Assembly: GCA_023415825.1 (NCBI GenBank)
Contig: JAEZJF010000016.1
Location: 192,462 to 256,461, forward strand
Reading direction: 5' to 3'
DNA length: 64,000 nucleotides
Source: Bacillota bacterium
GTDB lineage: Bacteria > Bacillota > Clostridia > DSM-8532
The first letter of the stretch is position 1. Each line of letters begins with the position of its first letter. Shown here piece after piece: positions 9,633 to 18,127 of the stretch. The position numbers were made by a program, and so were the translations under genes. A model generated the notes under the pieces. The model saw nothing but the letters and a program-made list of their open reading frames with translations, was not told the origin of the DNA and did not search any database.

Positions 9633-9661
9633 GCCAAAATAGTATATTCTCAGAAGAATTC

Positions 9662-10546
9662 TTATTCAGGCTGCTTTCCTATCTCGATGGTCTGAATACA
9701 TGTAAAGTGCTTACCCGGCTGCAGCTTCTGTATGCCGGGTTTATTACTGAAAAGACCCTCGGTGTCATATGGATCAGGCAGGCCGTACCAGGGCTCTACA
9801 CAGACAAATCTCACCTTTTGGGGTGTGGACCAAAACACCACATAGGGAAAGTTCTTTATGCCGACCCGCACAGATCTGCCGGTATCCTTTTCAACAATAG
9901 ATACATGGTCCGATCTAAGGTCCGACAGGATGAAGCTTGTCGGGAAAAGTTCGTCATTTAAGGGAATGACCTTCTGGTTTTCAAAATAAATCTTTTGTTC
10001 CCCACTCAATAAACCGCCGTCGGTACACAGAATCTCAATAGGGGTTTCTTCCTTTTCAAAAACCAGACTATAGTCTGAGATGGAATGCATGTCGTCAAAG
10101 GGCACGTTATATCCCGTATGATATCCTATATTGAAATGCATTTCCTCCTGGCTTACATTCTCAATCTCGAAGGTTTGAATCAATCGATTGCTTACGAGCT
10201 GGAAAATGGTATAAAGGCGAAAATAATAGGGGTATTTCTTTAGCGTTTCATTGTTTTCAGCAAACAGAAAGGTTATGGATGTATTATCCCTTTGGATTAC
10301 GCTGTGATCATAGTCCCGGGCAAATCCGTGAATGGATGACTCAAAGCTCTGGCTATTGATGATGGTGCGGTTATCTTTTAATTTACCGCAGTGGGGGAAT
10401 AAGATGGGCGCCCTTCTTGGCCATATAGAGGCATCGCCCTGCCATAGATGTTCGGTGCCGTCCTCCTTGTTTTTTATTGACCAGAGCTCCGCACCCATGC
10501 TATTGATTTGCACCTGTAGGTTCTCATTTTCAATGGTATAAATCAT
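9662..10546 (-). CDS. Aldose 1-epimerase family protein (LacX type)
   Basis: 294-residue galactose-mutarotase-like beta-sandwich protein. Typical LacX-branch features are the MGAELWSIKN start region, LFPHCGKL, IHGFARD with the conserved His, NIGYHTGYNVPF, and the C-terminal CVEPWYG with the catalytic-type Glu. It interconverts the anomers of an aldose or binds one. The start is supported by GGAGAAGGGG just upstream on this strand. It is last in the pfk/TIM/larA-like operon, 90 nt after the LarA-like gene, which suggests the operon handles a sugar rather than only trioses. Confidence 0.88.
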   Translation of the reverse strand: MIYTIENENLQVQINSMGAELWSIKNKEDGTEHLWQGDASIWPRRAPILFPHCGKLKDNRTIINSQSFESSIHGFARDYDHSVIQRDNTSITFLFAENNETLKKYPYYFRLYTIFQLVSNRLIQTFEIENVSQEEMHFNIGYHTGYNVPFDDMHSISDYSLVFEKEETPIEILCTDGGLLSGEQKIYFENQKVIPLNDELFPTSFILSDLRSDHVSIVEKDTGRSVRVGIKNFPYVVFWSTPQKVRFVCVEPWYGLPDPYDTEGLFSNKPGIQKLQPGKHFTCIQTIEIGKQPE

Positions 10547-10636
10547 TTCGCCCCTTCTCCTTTCATACTATAACTTATTATAAAGACCACAAGCCAACCG
10601 CAAAAGCAGCTGGCTTGTGATACCCCCCATATATCT

Positions 10637-12109
10637 CTAAATCTGATGGCAGAAATCTACCCCGTAGTTTCCCGGATTGCTGTTATTCATACAAAGATGG
10701 ACTGCACTGAGCTTAAAGGTGAGAGGAAGTGCAAGGATATTGGGATTTGGACCCGCATACTTCTTTTTTGCATCCTCAAGAGCCTCTTCAAAGGTTGCTC
10801 TTGTTTTAAGCCCCATTCCGCGTGCATAGCCGGGTTCCTGTGCGCCCACAATGTAAATGGCGGAGGTGTTCATCTCAGCAATGTGTCCGCAGCTTATCAT
10901 GGAGTATGCGTGATACGGATGAAAACCATTACCGAAACGATAGTTTCTGATGTATTCCTCATTGGTAGCAAAGTGCTCGCCGTAGCGTTCCATGTCCGGA
11001 AGTGTATTCATGTAGTCATGCTGGAACATGTCGTAAAGATCGCGATAGCCTGTAAAAAGCTCATCATGGAAGTAACCGTTGCAGAGCGATGAGCAGATAA
11101 TGACACAGCGGTCGCTCAAAACCCTCTTGTGGCGGATAACCTGTGCCGAAAGTGCCTGCATGATCATGATGGGATTGGTGCCCATGCCATTGCCGTAGTG
11201 GAAGAACTGGGGCATACCAAACACCATTACATCGTATTTCTTGTCAGCCCAATGGACATAGGTACGTTTGTCGGCCACCTCCCATGAAAGAGGCTGCATT
11301 TCCTTAGCATAACCGCTGAAAATTGCAATCTGCCTTGACTTTGTATCCAGTACAGCGTCACAGCAAAAAAACTTTTTCCCCATTTTCTCTTCCATATGCT
11401 GGCCGATCTCATCGAACTTGCTCCTCATAAGCGACTTGCCGTTAACCGGAGTAAAATCATTACGGTGCATGACTTCGGGCACGTGGTGGGACGCAATGGA
11501 TTTCCAGTGGGTAATACCTGTAGAGCAGTGCTTATAGCCCCCGGAATATCCTCCGTAGGGATTGCCTTGGGTATGCCCAATGAGGATTGCAACATCCGAA
11601 TCAAAAACAGCTTTATTCATGATAACCGGGTCGCCACGACTGGTTCTTCCTATATCCACCAGATTCTCGTAATCCTCACTGTCATGGTTGATAATCTGAT
11701 GGGTGTACCAGAACTCATTAAAGAGCTCTTCTCCAAGAATATTGAATATCTCCTCCTTGGTATTTTTCCTGTGGAGACCGTTTGAACAAACCAGAAGTAT
11801 GTCCTTCTTCTCAACACCGGCGTTATAAAGCTCTTCGAGTATGATAGGAATGGCAACCTTACGATGTGCGGTGGGCTGTTCGCCACCCTTTACCCTGTCG
11901 GGAAAGATGATGGTGACCTTGGAGCCCTTTTTAGCAAGCTGAGACAGGGGCTCCATGCCAATGGGATTTAGAATGGATGCCCGTGTCGCCTCATAAACAT
12001 CCTTAAGATAAGGCGGATCCGCAACCGTTTCTCCTGGAATGAAAACGTCGGTATTATCAGGCAGATTGGCCTCCATGGTACCATGGCCATACTCAAATGA
12101 CAGTTTCAT
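10637..12109 (-). CDS. LarA-family (nickel-pincer) 2-hydroxyacid racemase/epimerase-like protein
   Basis: 490 residues, related to lactate racemase LarA (DUF2088). Recognisable sites are FPDR (R72, matching the LarA active-site Arg), LHRKNT (H113, matching catalytic His108) and GYSGGYK (K193, matching Lys184, which tethers the pincer cofactor). The second catalytic His of LarA lies ten residues before that Lys; here that position is N183, with the nearest His at 179. This suggests a different substrate or chemistry. LarB/C/E cofactor genes are not in the window. Known family members epimerise 2-hydroxy acids. The context (PFK, TIM-like protein, mutarotase) points to a sugar acid, an inference. 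Confidence 0.82.
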   Translation of the reverse strand: MKLSFEYGHGTMEANLPDNTDVFIPGETVADPPYLKDVYEATRASILNPIGMEPLSQLAKKGSKVTIIFPDRVKGGEQPTAHRKVAIPIILEELYNAGVEKKDILLVCSNGLHRKNTKEEIFNILGEELFNEFWYTHQIINHDSEDYENLVDIGRTSRGDPVIMNKAVFDSDVAILIGHTQGNPYGGYSGGYKHCSTGITHWKSIASHHVPEVMHRNDFTPVNGKSLMRSKFDEIGQHMEEKMGKKFFCCDAVLDTKSRQIAIFSGYAKEMQPLSWEVADKRTYVHWADKKYDVMVFGMPQFFHYGNGMGTNPIMIMQALSAQVIRHKRVLSDRCVIICSSLCNGYFHDELFTGYRDLYDMFQHDYMNTLPDMERYGEHFATNEEYIRNYRFGNGFHPYHAYSMISCGHIAEMNTSAIYIVGAQEPGYARGMGLKTRATFEEALEDAKKKYAGPNPNILALPLTFKLSAVHLCMNNSNPGNYGVDFCHQI

Positions 12110-12161
12110 AGCTTCACGTCCTTTTTAGTTTTAATGATAATGGGTTGGGGTATGCTCTGTA

Positions 12162-12995
12162 TTACCCCATATAGAGTTTAATTATGTCCAAATATTCATC
12201 AGGATAAAAACCAATATCTCCGCTGAATCTGGTAAGCGCAATGAGCCCTCCGTCAATTTCGGGAATGGAGGCAAGCATTTCGGCGTTGAGTTTTTGAAGC
12301 CCTCCGCCATAAACAATGGGAGCACCCTTTGTCACATCTTTTACGAATTTGCCTATCATCTGGATATAATCCCTGTCCGGAGGAGTTTTGCCAGGCCCGA
12401 TTGCCCATACGGGCTCATAGGCGATGGTCACTTTACTCATATCGACACCTTCCAGGCCAATTTCCAGCTGATTTTTAAGTGTTTCCTGCCAATGGGCCTG
12501 CTGTTCGGAGGTCTCACCAATACAGTAAAGCACATGGAGTCCTGCCTTTAGTGCGCATTTTACCTCTTTATTAAGCAAACGATTGACCGCATCATTATCG
12601 GTGACGCCTGCTTCCTGCATAATACCCAGCTTGTCCCTGCGTTCCTCACAGTGACCGATGATGGTGCTTGTGCAGCCTATGACCTTTGCGGCATTTGCAG
12701 TGCGGTTTGTGGTGAAAGCGCCGAAATTGCCGCCTACGGCAGTATCGTCACGGAATACCCCCTGGCAGCCTATCTTTAAAGGACTGTCCCCGGATAATGC
12801 GTTGACGGCAGGTATAAGGTGGGCTTCAGGAAAGAACATGACGAACTCTACATGACTTGGGTCGTATTGTTTCAGCTGCTCCTGTGTATTCTTCACAATA
12901 ATGCTTGCCCAGTCTATCATGGGAGCAAGGCTGTTGACGCCGCCAAGCTCTTTGGGAATATCAAAACGTTTCAAATTAAGGTAAATAGTCTTCAT
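12162..12995 (-). CDS. Triosephosphate isomerase family protein, divergent
   Basis: 277-residue TIM barrel of the TPI family. The catalytic triad is present: K9 in YLNLKRF, H115 in IIGHCEERR (canonical GHSERR) and E194 in AYEPVWAIG, plus loop 6 (EPVWAIGPGKT). Two phosphate-binding loops differ: YGGGL in place of YGGSV at 229-233, and DGGLIALTRF (249-257) in place of DGxLVGGAS. The protein is also longer than usual TPI (about 250). It may therefore act on another ketose or aldose phosphate, as seen in the erythrulose-phosphate isomerase branch. Fifteen nt separate it from the upstream pfk gene. Confidence 0.85.
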   Translation of the reverse strand: MKTIYLNLKRFDIPKELGGVNSLAPMIDWASIIVKNTQEQLKQYDPSHVEFVMFFPEAHLIPAVNALSGDSPLKIGCQGVFRDDTAVGGNFGAFTTNRTANAAKVIGCTSTIIGHCEERRDKLGIMQEAGVTDNDAVNRLLNKEVKCALKAGLHVLYCIGETSEQQAHWQETLKNQLEIGLEGVDMSKVTIAYEPVWAIGPGKTPPDRDYIQMIGKFVKDVTKGAPIVYGGGLQKLNAEMLASIPEIDGGLIALTRFSGDIGFYPDEYLDIIKLYMG

Positions 12996-13010
12996 CTGGT
13001 TGCCTCCTTT

Positions 13011-14168
13011 TCACAGAAAACTGATAAATTCTTTAAGTTCCGAACCGATAAGAGGCTTGCACCATTGTACAAATTCATCGGTGACATCATTGCCCCTTCG
13101 ATTGATATAGCTCTGTGGTAGAATCCTTTCGTGAAGCATGACTTCATGAATAGGAATCAATAGGGTTCTGCTTTGATAAGTTTCTCCTGGAATTCTTTCA
13201 AAACCAACCATTACACCGGTTTCTCCTTCAATTGCAGCCCTTGCGGCCGTTTCGCCTGCAAGGACGGCTTCATCGCGATCAATTTCCGACTGAAATGCAA
13301 TGGATGCCCTGCCGCAGATACCCGGCTTTTCATTTCTTGCCTTGATGCCAAGACGTTGAATAACAAGATTCGAGAGATGAGCACTTACATCTCCGTAATA
13401 GACGGACCGGCCGACTTGAAAGATAGGAGGTACAATAGGTTTACCTTCTTTATTCTTTAGCCCCTCGCTTGCCACTACGACAACACCGCCCAGCTTGTCA
13501 TAGAGCTTTTTCACATCCTCAAGAAATTCATCCTCGTCAAAAGGCCGTTCAGGAAGATAGATCAGGTGGGGAGCATCTTCGGGTTTTTTCCTGGCCAGAG
13601 CGGATGCGGCAGCAAGCCAGCCCGCGTTACGGCCCATGGCCTCGATGACACAAACATGAATGGGCAAAGACTTGACATCCTGCGCAATTTCACTTACGGT
13701 AGCAGCAATATATTTGGCTGCGCTCCCAAAGCCCGGGGCGTGATCGGTAACCGAAATGTCATTATCAATGGTCTTGGGGATACCTACAACCCTGATGCCG
13801 CTATCACCACAGGCCTTATAAATTTTCCCGCAGGTGTCCATTGATCCATTGCCGCCGTTAAACAGCACTATGCCGATATTGTTGCGTTTAAAAATATCCA
13901 CCATGCGCGAATAATCGGCCGGACCAAGCTCAAATCTGGAGGTGCCGATAGCGGATGCCGGCGTTTGCAGAAGAAGCTTTAGGCTATTTTCCTCTACCTG
14001 CTTCAAGTCAAAAAAATTCTCATCCAGAATGGCTTTGGAACCACCGATGGCCCCATAGATCTTATCGATATCCTGGTGCTTTTTAGCTTCAACAACGGCA
14101 CCATATAAGGATGCATTCATTACGGCTGTAGGAGCGCCGCCATGTACAATCAAAACATTTTCCTTCAA
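13011..14168 (-). CDS. Phosphofructokinase-family kinase with atypical active site
   Basis: 385-residue PfkA-family protein. The phosphoryl-donor loop reads GGNGS (105-109). Family members normally have GGDGS (ATP type) or GGDDS (pyrophosphate type), so the Mg-binding Asp is Asn here. The next motif is PKTIDND (131-137), with Lys as in pyrophosphate-dependent enzymes and the catalytic D135 retained. EAMGRNAGW (176-184) of the sugar-phosphate site is intact. The start is a TTG with AAGGAG 11 nt upstream. First gene of a four-gene operon. Donor (ATP or PPi) and acceptor sugar phosphate are uncertain. Confidence 0.88.
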   Translation of the reverse strand: MKENVLIVHGGAPTAVMNASLYGAVVEAKKHQDIDKIYGAIGGSKAILDENFFDLKQVEENSLKLLLQTPASAIGTSRFELGPADYSRMVDIFKRNNIGIVLFNGGNGSMDTCGKIYKACGDSGIRVVGIPKTIDNDISVTDHAPGFGSAAKYIAATVSEIAQDVKSLPIHVCVIEAMGRNAGWLAAASALARKKPEDAPHLIYLPERPFDEDEFLEDVKKLYDKLGGVVVVASEGLKNKEGKPIVPPIFQVGRSVYYGDVSAHLSNLVIQRLGIKARNEKPGICGRASIAFQSEIDRDEAVLAGETAARAAIEGETGVMVGFERIPGETYQSRTLLIPIHEVMLHERILPQSYINRRGNDVTDEFVQWCKPLIGSELKEFISFL

Positions 14169-14406
14169 GACATCTACAGCTCCTTTACTCTCTTAGATTG
14201 CAAAAGATTGCTTTTCACCCTTTATGGTATCACAATGCAATAGTTTTTATTTCCCTATTTACACAAACGTTTGGTAATTATCTGGCAGGGAAAAACACCG
14301 TTTTTGTGCTATAATATCAATGGCAAGAGGAGAAAAACAGTTAATGGAAAGTCATGATAAGTTATAAAAATCTTCTTTTTTGATGTATAATTCTTCCTCA
14401 ATTCTA
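14169..14406. other. Divergent intergenic region upstream of the PFK operon
   Basis: No gene is seen. It lies between the PFK start (minus strand) and the tnpB promoter (plus strand), is AT-rich and must hold the PFK operon promoter, for which I see no clean -35/-10 pair. Confidence 0.5.
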
Positions 14407-14435
14407 TTGATAAACGAACATGTGTTCGTTATAAT
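14407..14435 (+). promoter_or_regulatory. tnpB promoter with a consensus Gram-positive LexA (SOS) box as its spacer
   Basis: TTGATA (14407-14412), 17-bp spacer, TATAAT (14430-14435). The spacer contains CGAAC-ATGT-GTTCG at 14415-14428, an exact match to the Bacillus/Clostridium LexA (DinR) consensus CGAACRNRYGTTCG. The arms extend to AACGAAC/GTTCGTT. A repressor bound here would cover the core promoter, so SOS control is a strong inference. Confidence 0.8.
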
Positions 14436-14470
14436 GTATATATGATTGAATTGTCGGAGGAGGAATTAAC

Positions 14471-15598
14471 TTGGTAATTGCTATGAAGGTAAGGCTTGAA
14501 CCAAATAACAAGCAAAACTCCAGGCTATTTCAAAGTGCCGGAGTGTCGCGCTGGGCATATAATTGGGTACTTGGTAAACAAGAAGAAAATTATCAAAACG
14601 GCAAAAAGTTTATCAAAGATGGAGTTTTAAGAAAAGAATTAACTCAATTAAAGCAGACAGAGGAATTGAACTGGCTAAATGACTATAGCAATAACATTAC
14701 AAAACAGGCTATAAAAGATGCTTGTAATGCATATTATAAATTTTTTAAAGGATTATCCGATAAGCCTAAATTCAAGAGTCGAAAGAAAAGTCAGCCAAAA
14801 TTTTACCAAGATACAGAGAAGATTAGATTCGAGACTGGAAAAGTACGGCTTGAGAAGATAGGTCGGGTAAAGCTTTCTGAAAAAGACAGAATACCCGAAA
14901 ATGTGAAGTATACAAATCCGAGGGTAAAGTTTGACGGCCTTCATTGGTATATATCTGTAGGTATTAAAGTAGAGCAAGAAAATGTAACCTTAACAGGCGA
15001 AAGCATTGGTATTGACGTTGGAGTAAAGAACTTGGCTGTATCTTCAAATGTAGAAAAGCCGTATGAGAATATTAACAAGACCAGAAAGGTCAGGAAGTTG
15101 GAAAAGAAACTGCATAGGTTGCAACGCAGGGTATCAAATAAATATGAAAAAAATAAAGACGGGAGGAGTTACGTTAAAACAAGCAACATTATAAAACTTG
15201 AAAGAACAATTAGAAAGGAACACAAACGTCTTGATAACATCAGAACTGATAATAAGCAGAAGGTAACTACTGATATAGTGAAAACCAAACCATCAAGAGT
15301 AGTTATGGAAAACCTGAATATTTCTGGAATGATGAAAAACAAGCACTTATCTAAAGCAATTGCGCAGCAGGGCTTATATGAATTTAAACAAATGATACAG
15401 TATAAATGCCAAAAGAAAGGTATTGAATTTATAGAGGCTGATAAGTGGTATCCATCATCAAAGATTTGTTCAGAATGTGGACATGTGAAAACCAAGCTGT
15501 CACTTTCTGAAAGAGAATTTAGATGTGAATGCTGCGGAATAGTAATAAATAGAGATAAGAACGCAGCTATTAATTTATCAAGATATAAAGCATCGTAA
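14471..15598 (+). CDS. tnpB: TnpB-type RNA-guided nuclease (IS200/IS605 OrfB)
   Basis: 375-residue TnpB with an apparently intact nuclease: RuvC residues D182 (GIDVGVKN), E280 (VMENL) and D362 (NRDKNAAIN), and a zinc finger C333-x2-C336 ... C352-x2-C355. The N-terminal OrfB helix-turn-helix region (SRWAYNWVL) is present. The TTG start follows GGAGGAGG (14456-14463) by 7 nt. No tnpA transposase is adjacent, so the element is a solo tnpB unit that cannot move alone. The gene is more AT-rich than its neighbours. Its promoter carries a LexA box. Confidence 0.93.
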   Translation: MVIAMKVRLEPNNKQNSRLFQSAGVSRWAYNWVLGKQEENYQNGKKFIKDGVLRKELTQLKQTEELNWLNDYSNNITKQAIKDACNAYYKFFKGLSDKPKFKSRKKSQPKFYQDTEKIRFETGKVRLEKIGRVKLSEKDRIPENVKYTNPRVKFDGLHWYISVGIKVEQENVTLTGESIGIDVGVKNLAVSSNVEKPYENINKTRKVRKLEKKLHRLQRRVSNKYEKNKDGRSYVKTSNIIKLERTIRKEHKRLDNIRTDNKQKVTTDIVKTKPSRVVMENLNISGMMKNKHLSKAIAQQGLYEFKQMIQYKCQKKGIEFIEADKWYPSSKICSECGHVKTKLSLSEREFRCECCGIVINRDKNAAINLSRYKAS

Positions 15599-15775
15599 TG
15601 CACTTAACGGATTATGATGCTGTGTACCGTGAGTTACACGGGAGTTTAAGCCTCTGGAGCATTACACCAAACGATAGTAGGTTCGCCGAGGTCGGATGCA
15701 ATGAATGAGGAAGTAAACATAAACTTTTGCAATCTGTTTATAAAGTTTTATAAGTTTTACGTAACGGATGATGGC
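15540..15775 (+). ncRNA. Candidate TnpB guide RNA (omega/reRNA) and right end of the element
   Basis: TnpB guide RNAs usually cover the 3' end of tnpB and run to the element's right end. Here the downstream tract contains a hairpin (CCGTG-AGTTA-CACGG at 15627-15641), a CCGAGGTCGG segment (15687-15696) and an AT-rich tail of near-repeated TTTATAA/GTTTTATAAG to about 15760. Boundaries are not determined; position and fold are the only evidence. Confidence 0.35.
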
Positions 15776-16804
15776 TTGACACTCAAAGAGCTTGCTAAAC
15801 TCGCAAATGTATCCGTTTCAACCGTTTCACGCGTCATTAACAGCAATGACATCCATTCGGCCAGCAAAGAAACCCGGGAGAAAATCTGGAGGCTAGTTCG
15901 CGAAACTCATTATGTCCCAAACATTACGGCTCAAAACCTCAAAAACGGAAAAAAGGCCAACAACAATACCTTAAAGCGTTCCATTGTCTGTGTTTTTGCA
16001 AGAACACCCGATGGTACGGCAGACCCTTTTTTCTCCCTCATTTTTCAAGCCATTGAACATGAAGCCGTGAAACGGGGATGTAATGTCACTGGAGTGTTTT
16101 CTGCCTCTGAGCTTTGCAGAAACGGCAACTATGAAGATCTTATTCTTTCCAAACCGGATGGCATTATTCTCTTAGGCAGATACTCAAAATTTCTGCTTAA
16201 ATATTTGCGCAGTAAAAGCAAAAATATTGTGTATACAGGTCTTAATACCATTCAGGATAATTACGACCAGATTATTTGCGATGGGTACGCTGCGGCGCAG
16301 GCTGCAGTCAGGCAGCTTTATGAGCTCGGCCATACCCGTATCGGGTATATTGGTGAAATGTCCAATGAGTCCCGTTACCGTGGATATTATGATTGTCTCT
16401 TTGATTTAAAAATACCGATTACACGGAATTATATTATCGATACTGCGCAATCTATTAAGGGTGGCTATGAAAGCGGGTTTAAAATATTGAAAGCATCTCC
16501 GGCCCCACCGACAGCTATTTTTTGCGCCAATGACATCACAGCCATAGGCGTCATAAAAGCCCTGGGTGAATCCAATGTCAAAATTCCGGGGGACATTTCG
16601 GTCATCAGTATTGATAATGTGGAAATGTGCCAGTTTGTTTCACCCATGCTTACCAGCATCGACATTCCAAAGGAGGATTTGGGCAGGTTTGCGCTAAAAA
16701 CCCTGCTGGACCGCATAGATGGCGGCCATCATAATCCCATAAAACTTGAAGTGCCCTTTAAATTGATCCAGCGTGAGAGCTGCGCACGCCTGAAATTAAC
16801 TTGA
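15776..16804 (+). CDS. LacI-family transcriptional regulator
   Basis: 342 residues from this TTG. The N-terminal helix-turn-helix LKELAKLANVSVSTVSRVIN sits at the very start, as is normal for LacI proteins. A periplasmic-binding-protein-like sensor domain follows (HTRIGYIGE, PPTAIFCANDITAIGVIKAL, SVISIDNVEMCQF). An in-frame ATG at 15701 with GAGG upstream would add 25 residues, but those codons overlap the probable tnpB element tail, so the TTG is preferred; the exact start is uncertain. It precedes nagA by 14 nt and probably regulates amino-sugar use in response to a sugar phosphate or GlcNAc derivative. Confidence 0.88.
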   Translation: MTLKELAKLANVSVSTVSRVINSNDIHSASKETREKIWRLVRETHYVPNITAQNLKNGKKANNNTLKRSIVCVFARTPDGTADPFFSLIFQAIEHEAVKRGCNVTGVFSASELCRNGNYEDLILSKPDGIILLGRYSKFLLKYLRSKSKNIVYTGLNTIQDNYDQIICDGYAAAQAAVRQLYELGHTRIGYIGEMSNESRYRGYYDCLFDLKIPITRNYIIDTAQSIKGGYESGFKILKASPAPPTAIFCANDITAIGVIKALGESNVKIPGDISVISIDNVEMCQFVSPMLTSIDIPKEDLGRFALKTLLDRIDGGHHNPIKLEVPFKLIQRESCARLKLT

Positions 16805-16818
16805 AAGAAGGTTGAAAT

Positions 16819-17967
16819 ATGGATCTGTTTATTAAAAATGGAGAGGTTCTGGTTGATGGAACCTTTCAGAAAACCAATATCACAGTAAAAGACAGCCGCA
16901 TCTTTTCTCTTGGCGAAGCCTCAAACAGCCGGTCGCTTCCCGAGCTGGATGCCGATGGCAGGCGCATTGTACCGGGCTTTATTGATATTCATACCCATGG
17001 CGGCATGGGAGTAGATGTCAATCATGCCAATGGCGAAGATTTGTGTAAGCTTAGCCGCTTTTTTGCTTCCCGGGGAACAACGGGATGGCTGGCCTCGGTG
17101 CTGACTGATACTGAGGAAAAGACGCTATGGTGTATCGATCAGTTGGTCAGGCATATGGATAGCGAAAACTGCGGTGCCAGGCTTTTAGGCATACATCTGG
17201 AAGGTCCGTTTCTGGCACCTGACTACAAGGGTGCTATGCCGGAGCACCTTCTTAGAAAATCCGATCCGGCTCTATTTAAAAAGTACCAGAAGGCAGCGGG
17301 CGGCAGAGTGAAATATATCACCGTTTCACCTGAGATTGAGGGTATACCTGATTTCATCAAGGAAATCAGCCAACAGGGTGTTGTGGTTGCAATCGGGCAT
17401 TCAGGCGCCGATTATGACACGGCCATGACCTGTATCAGAAATGGGGCTTCTCTTGCCACCCATACTTTTAATGCCATGAAATTAATGCATCAGCACCACC
17501 CCGCCATATCAGGTGCAGTAATGGAGAGTGATATTTACTGCGAAGCAATATGTGACGGGAGACATCTCCATCCCGGTGTCGTACGGCTCCTTCTAAAGAT
17601 AAAAGGCTTTGACCGTGTTATTGGCGTCACAGACAGCATTATGGCGGCCGGTTTGCCTGATGGCAAATATGTGCTCGGAGTAAACGACGTTGAGGTTATC
17701 GACGGAGATGCCAGGCTCATACGTGACGGCATGAGAGCCGGCAGTACCCTTACCACCGTCAATGCGCTTAAGAACCTTGTTAAATTCACAGGTAGAAGTC
17801 TGGAAGAGGTTATTCCGCTTTTGACAAGCAATCCGGCTTCTCTTTTTAAATGGGAGGATCGCAAAGGTACCCTAGATGTGGGTAAGGATGCGGATTTAGT
17901 CCTTCTTGATAATGATCTGAATGTTGATGCGACCATCGTAGGCGGTCATATTGTATTTCAGAGATAG
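16819..17967 (+). CDS. nagA: N-acetylglucosamine-6-phosphate deacetylase
   Basis: 382-residue amidohydrolase that removes the acetyl group from GlcNAc-6-phosphate, the first committed step in amino-sugar catabolism. Motifs in order: IDIHTHGGMGVDV, HLEGPFLAPDYKGAMP, IGHSGADY, THTFNAM, DGRHLHPG and VTDSIMAAG, with the metal-binding His/Glu residues and the catalytic Asp. The start is supported by AAGAAGG upstream. It is co-directional with the LacI regulator; no nagB or transporter is adjacent, so GlcN6P deaminase must be encoded elsewhere. Confidence 0.94.
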   Translation: MDLFIKNGEVLVDGTFQKTNITVKDSRIFSLGEASNSRSLPELDADGRRIVPGFIDIHTHGGMGVDVNHANGEDLCKLSRFFASRGTTGWLASVLTDTEEKTLWCIDQLVRHMDSENCGARLLGIHLEGPFLAPDYKGAMPEHLLRKSDPALFKKYQKAAGGRVKYITVSPEIEGIPDFIKEISQQGVVVAIGHSGADYDTAMTCIRNGASLATHTFNAMKLMHQHHPAISGAVMESDIYCEAICDGRHLHPGVVRLLLKIKGFDRVIGVTDSIMAAGLPDGKYVLGVNDVEVIDGDARLIRDGMRAGSTLTTVNALKNLVKFTGRSLEEVIPLLTSNPASLFKWEDRKGTLDVGKDADLVLLDNDLNVDATIVGGHIVFQR

Positions 17968-17991
17968 CCTAAAAGACAGTATTAAGAACAC

Positions 17992-18029
17992 GGACCCATC
18001 TGGAGGAAGCTCTGGGTGGGTCTTTTTTT
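17992..18029 (+). terminator. Rho-independent terminator after nagA
   Basis: GGACCCATC (17992-18000) pairs with GGGTGGGTC (with one G-T pair), followed directly by TTTTTTT. It separates nagA from the Tad-like operon. Confidence 0.85.
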
Positions 18030-18098
18030 GTTCATATGAGGAACGAATATCAATAAAATTATATTTTATATCTTAAAAATACAATTATGGTATTGATT

Positions 18099-18127
18099 GT
18101 GACATGATTTGCTGTTACAATTATAAA
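18099..18127 (+). promoter_or_regulatory. Probable promoter of the kinase/Tad-like operon
   Basis: GTGACA (18099-18104), 17-bp spacer, TATAAA (18122-18127), 30 nt before the kinase ATG. TTACA/TGTAA repeats overlap and follow the -10 (TTACAATTA then TAATTGTTGTAA), a possible regulator site. Confidence 0.5.

Noticed and set aside
15701..15775. ATG at 15701 as the LacI start
   Set aside because: Those codons overlap the probable tnpB element tail, and the helix-turn-helix begins right at the TTG 15776. Kept as an alternative.
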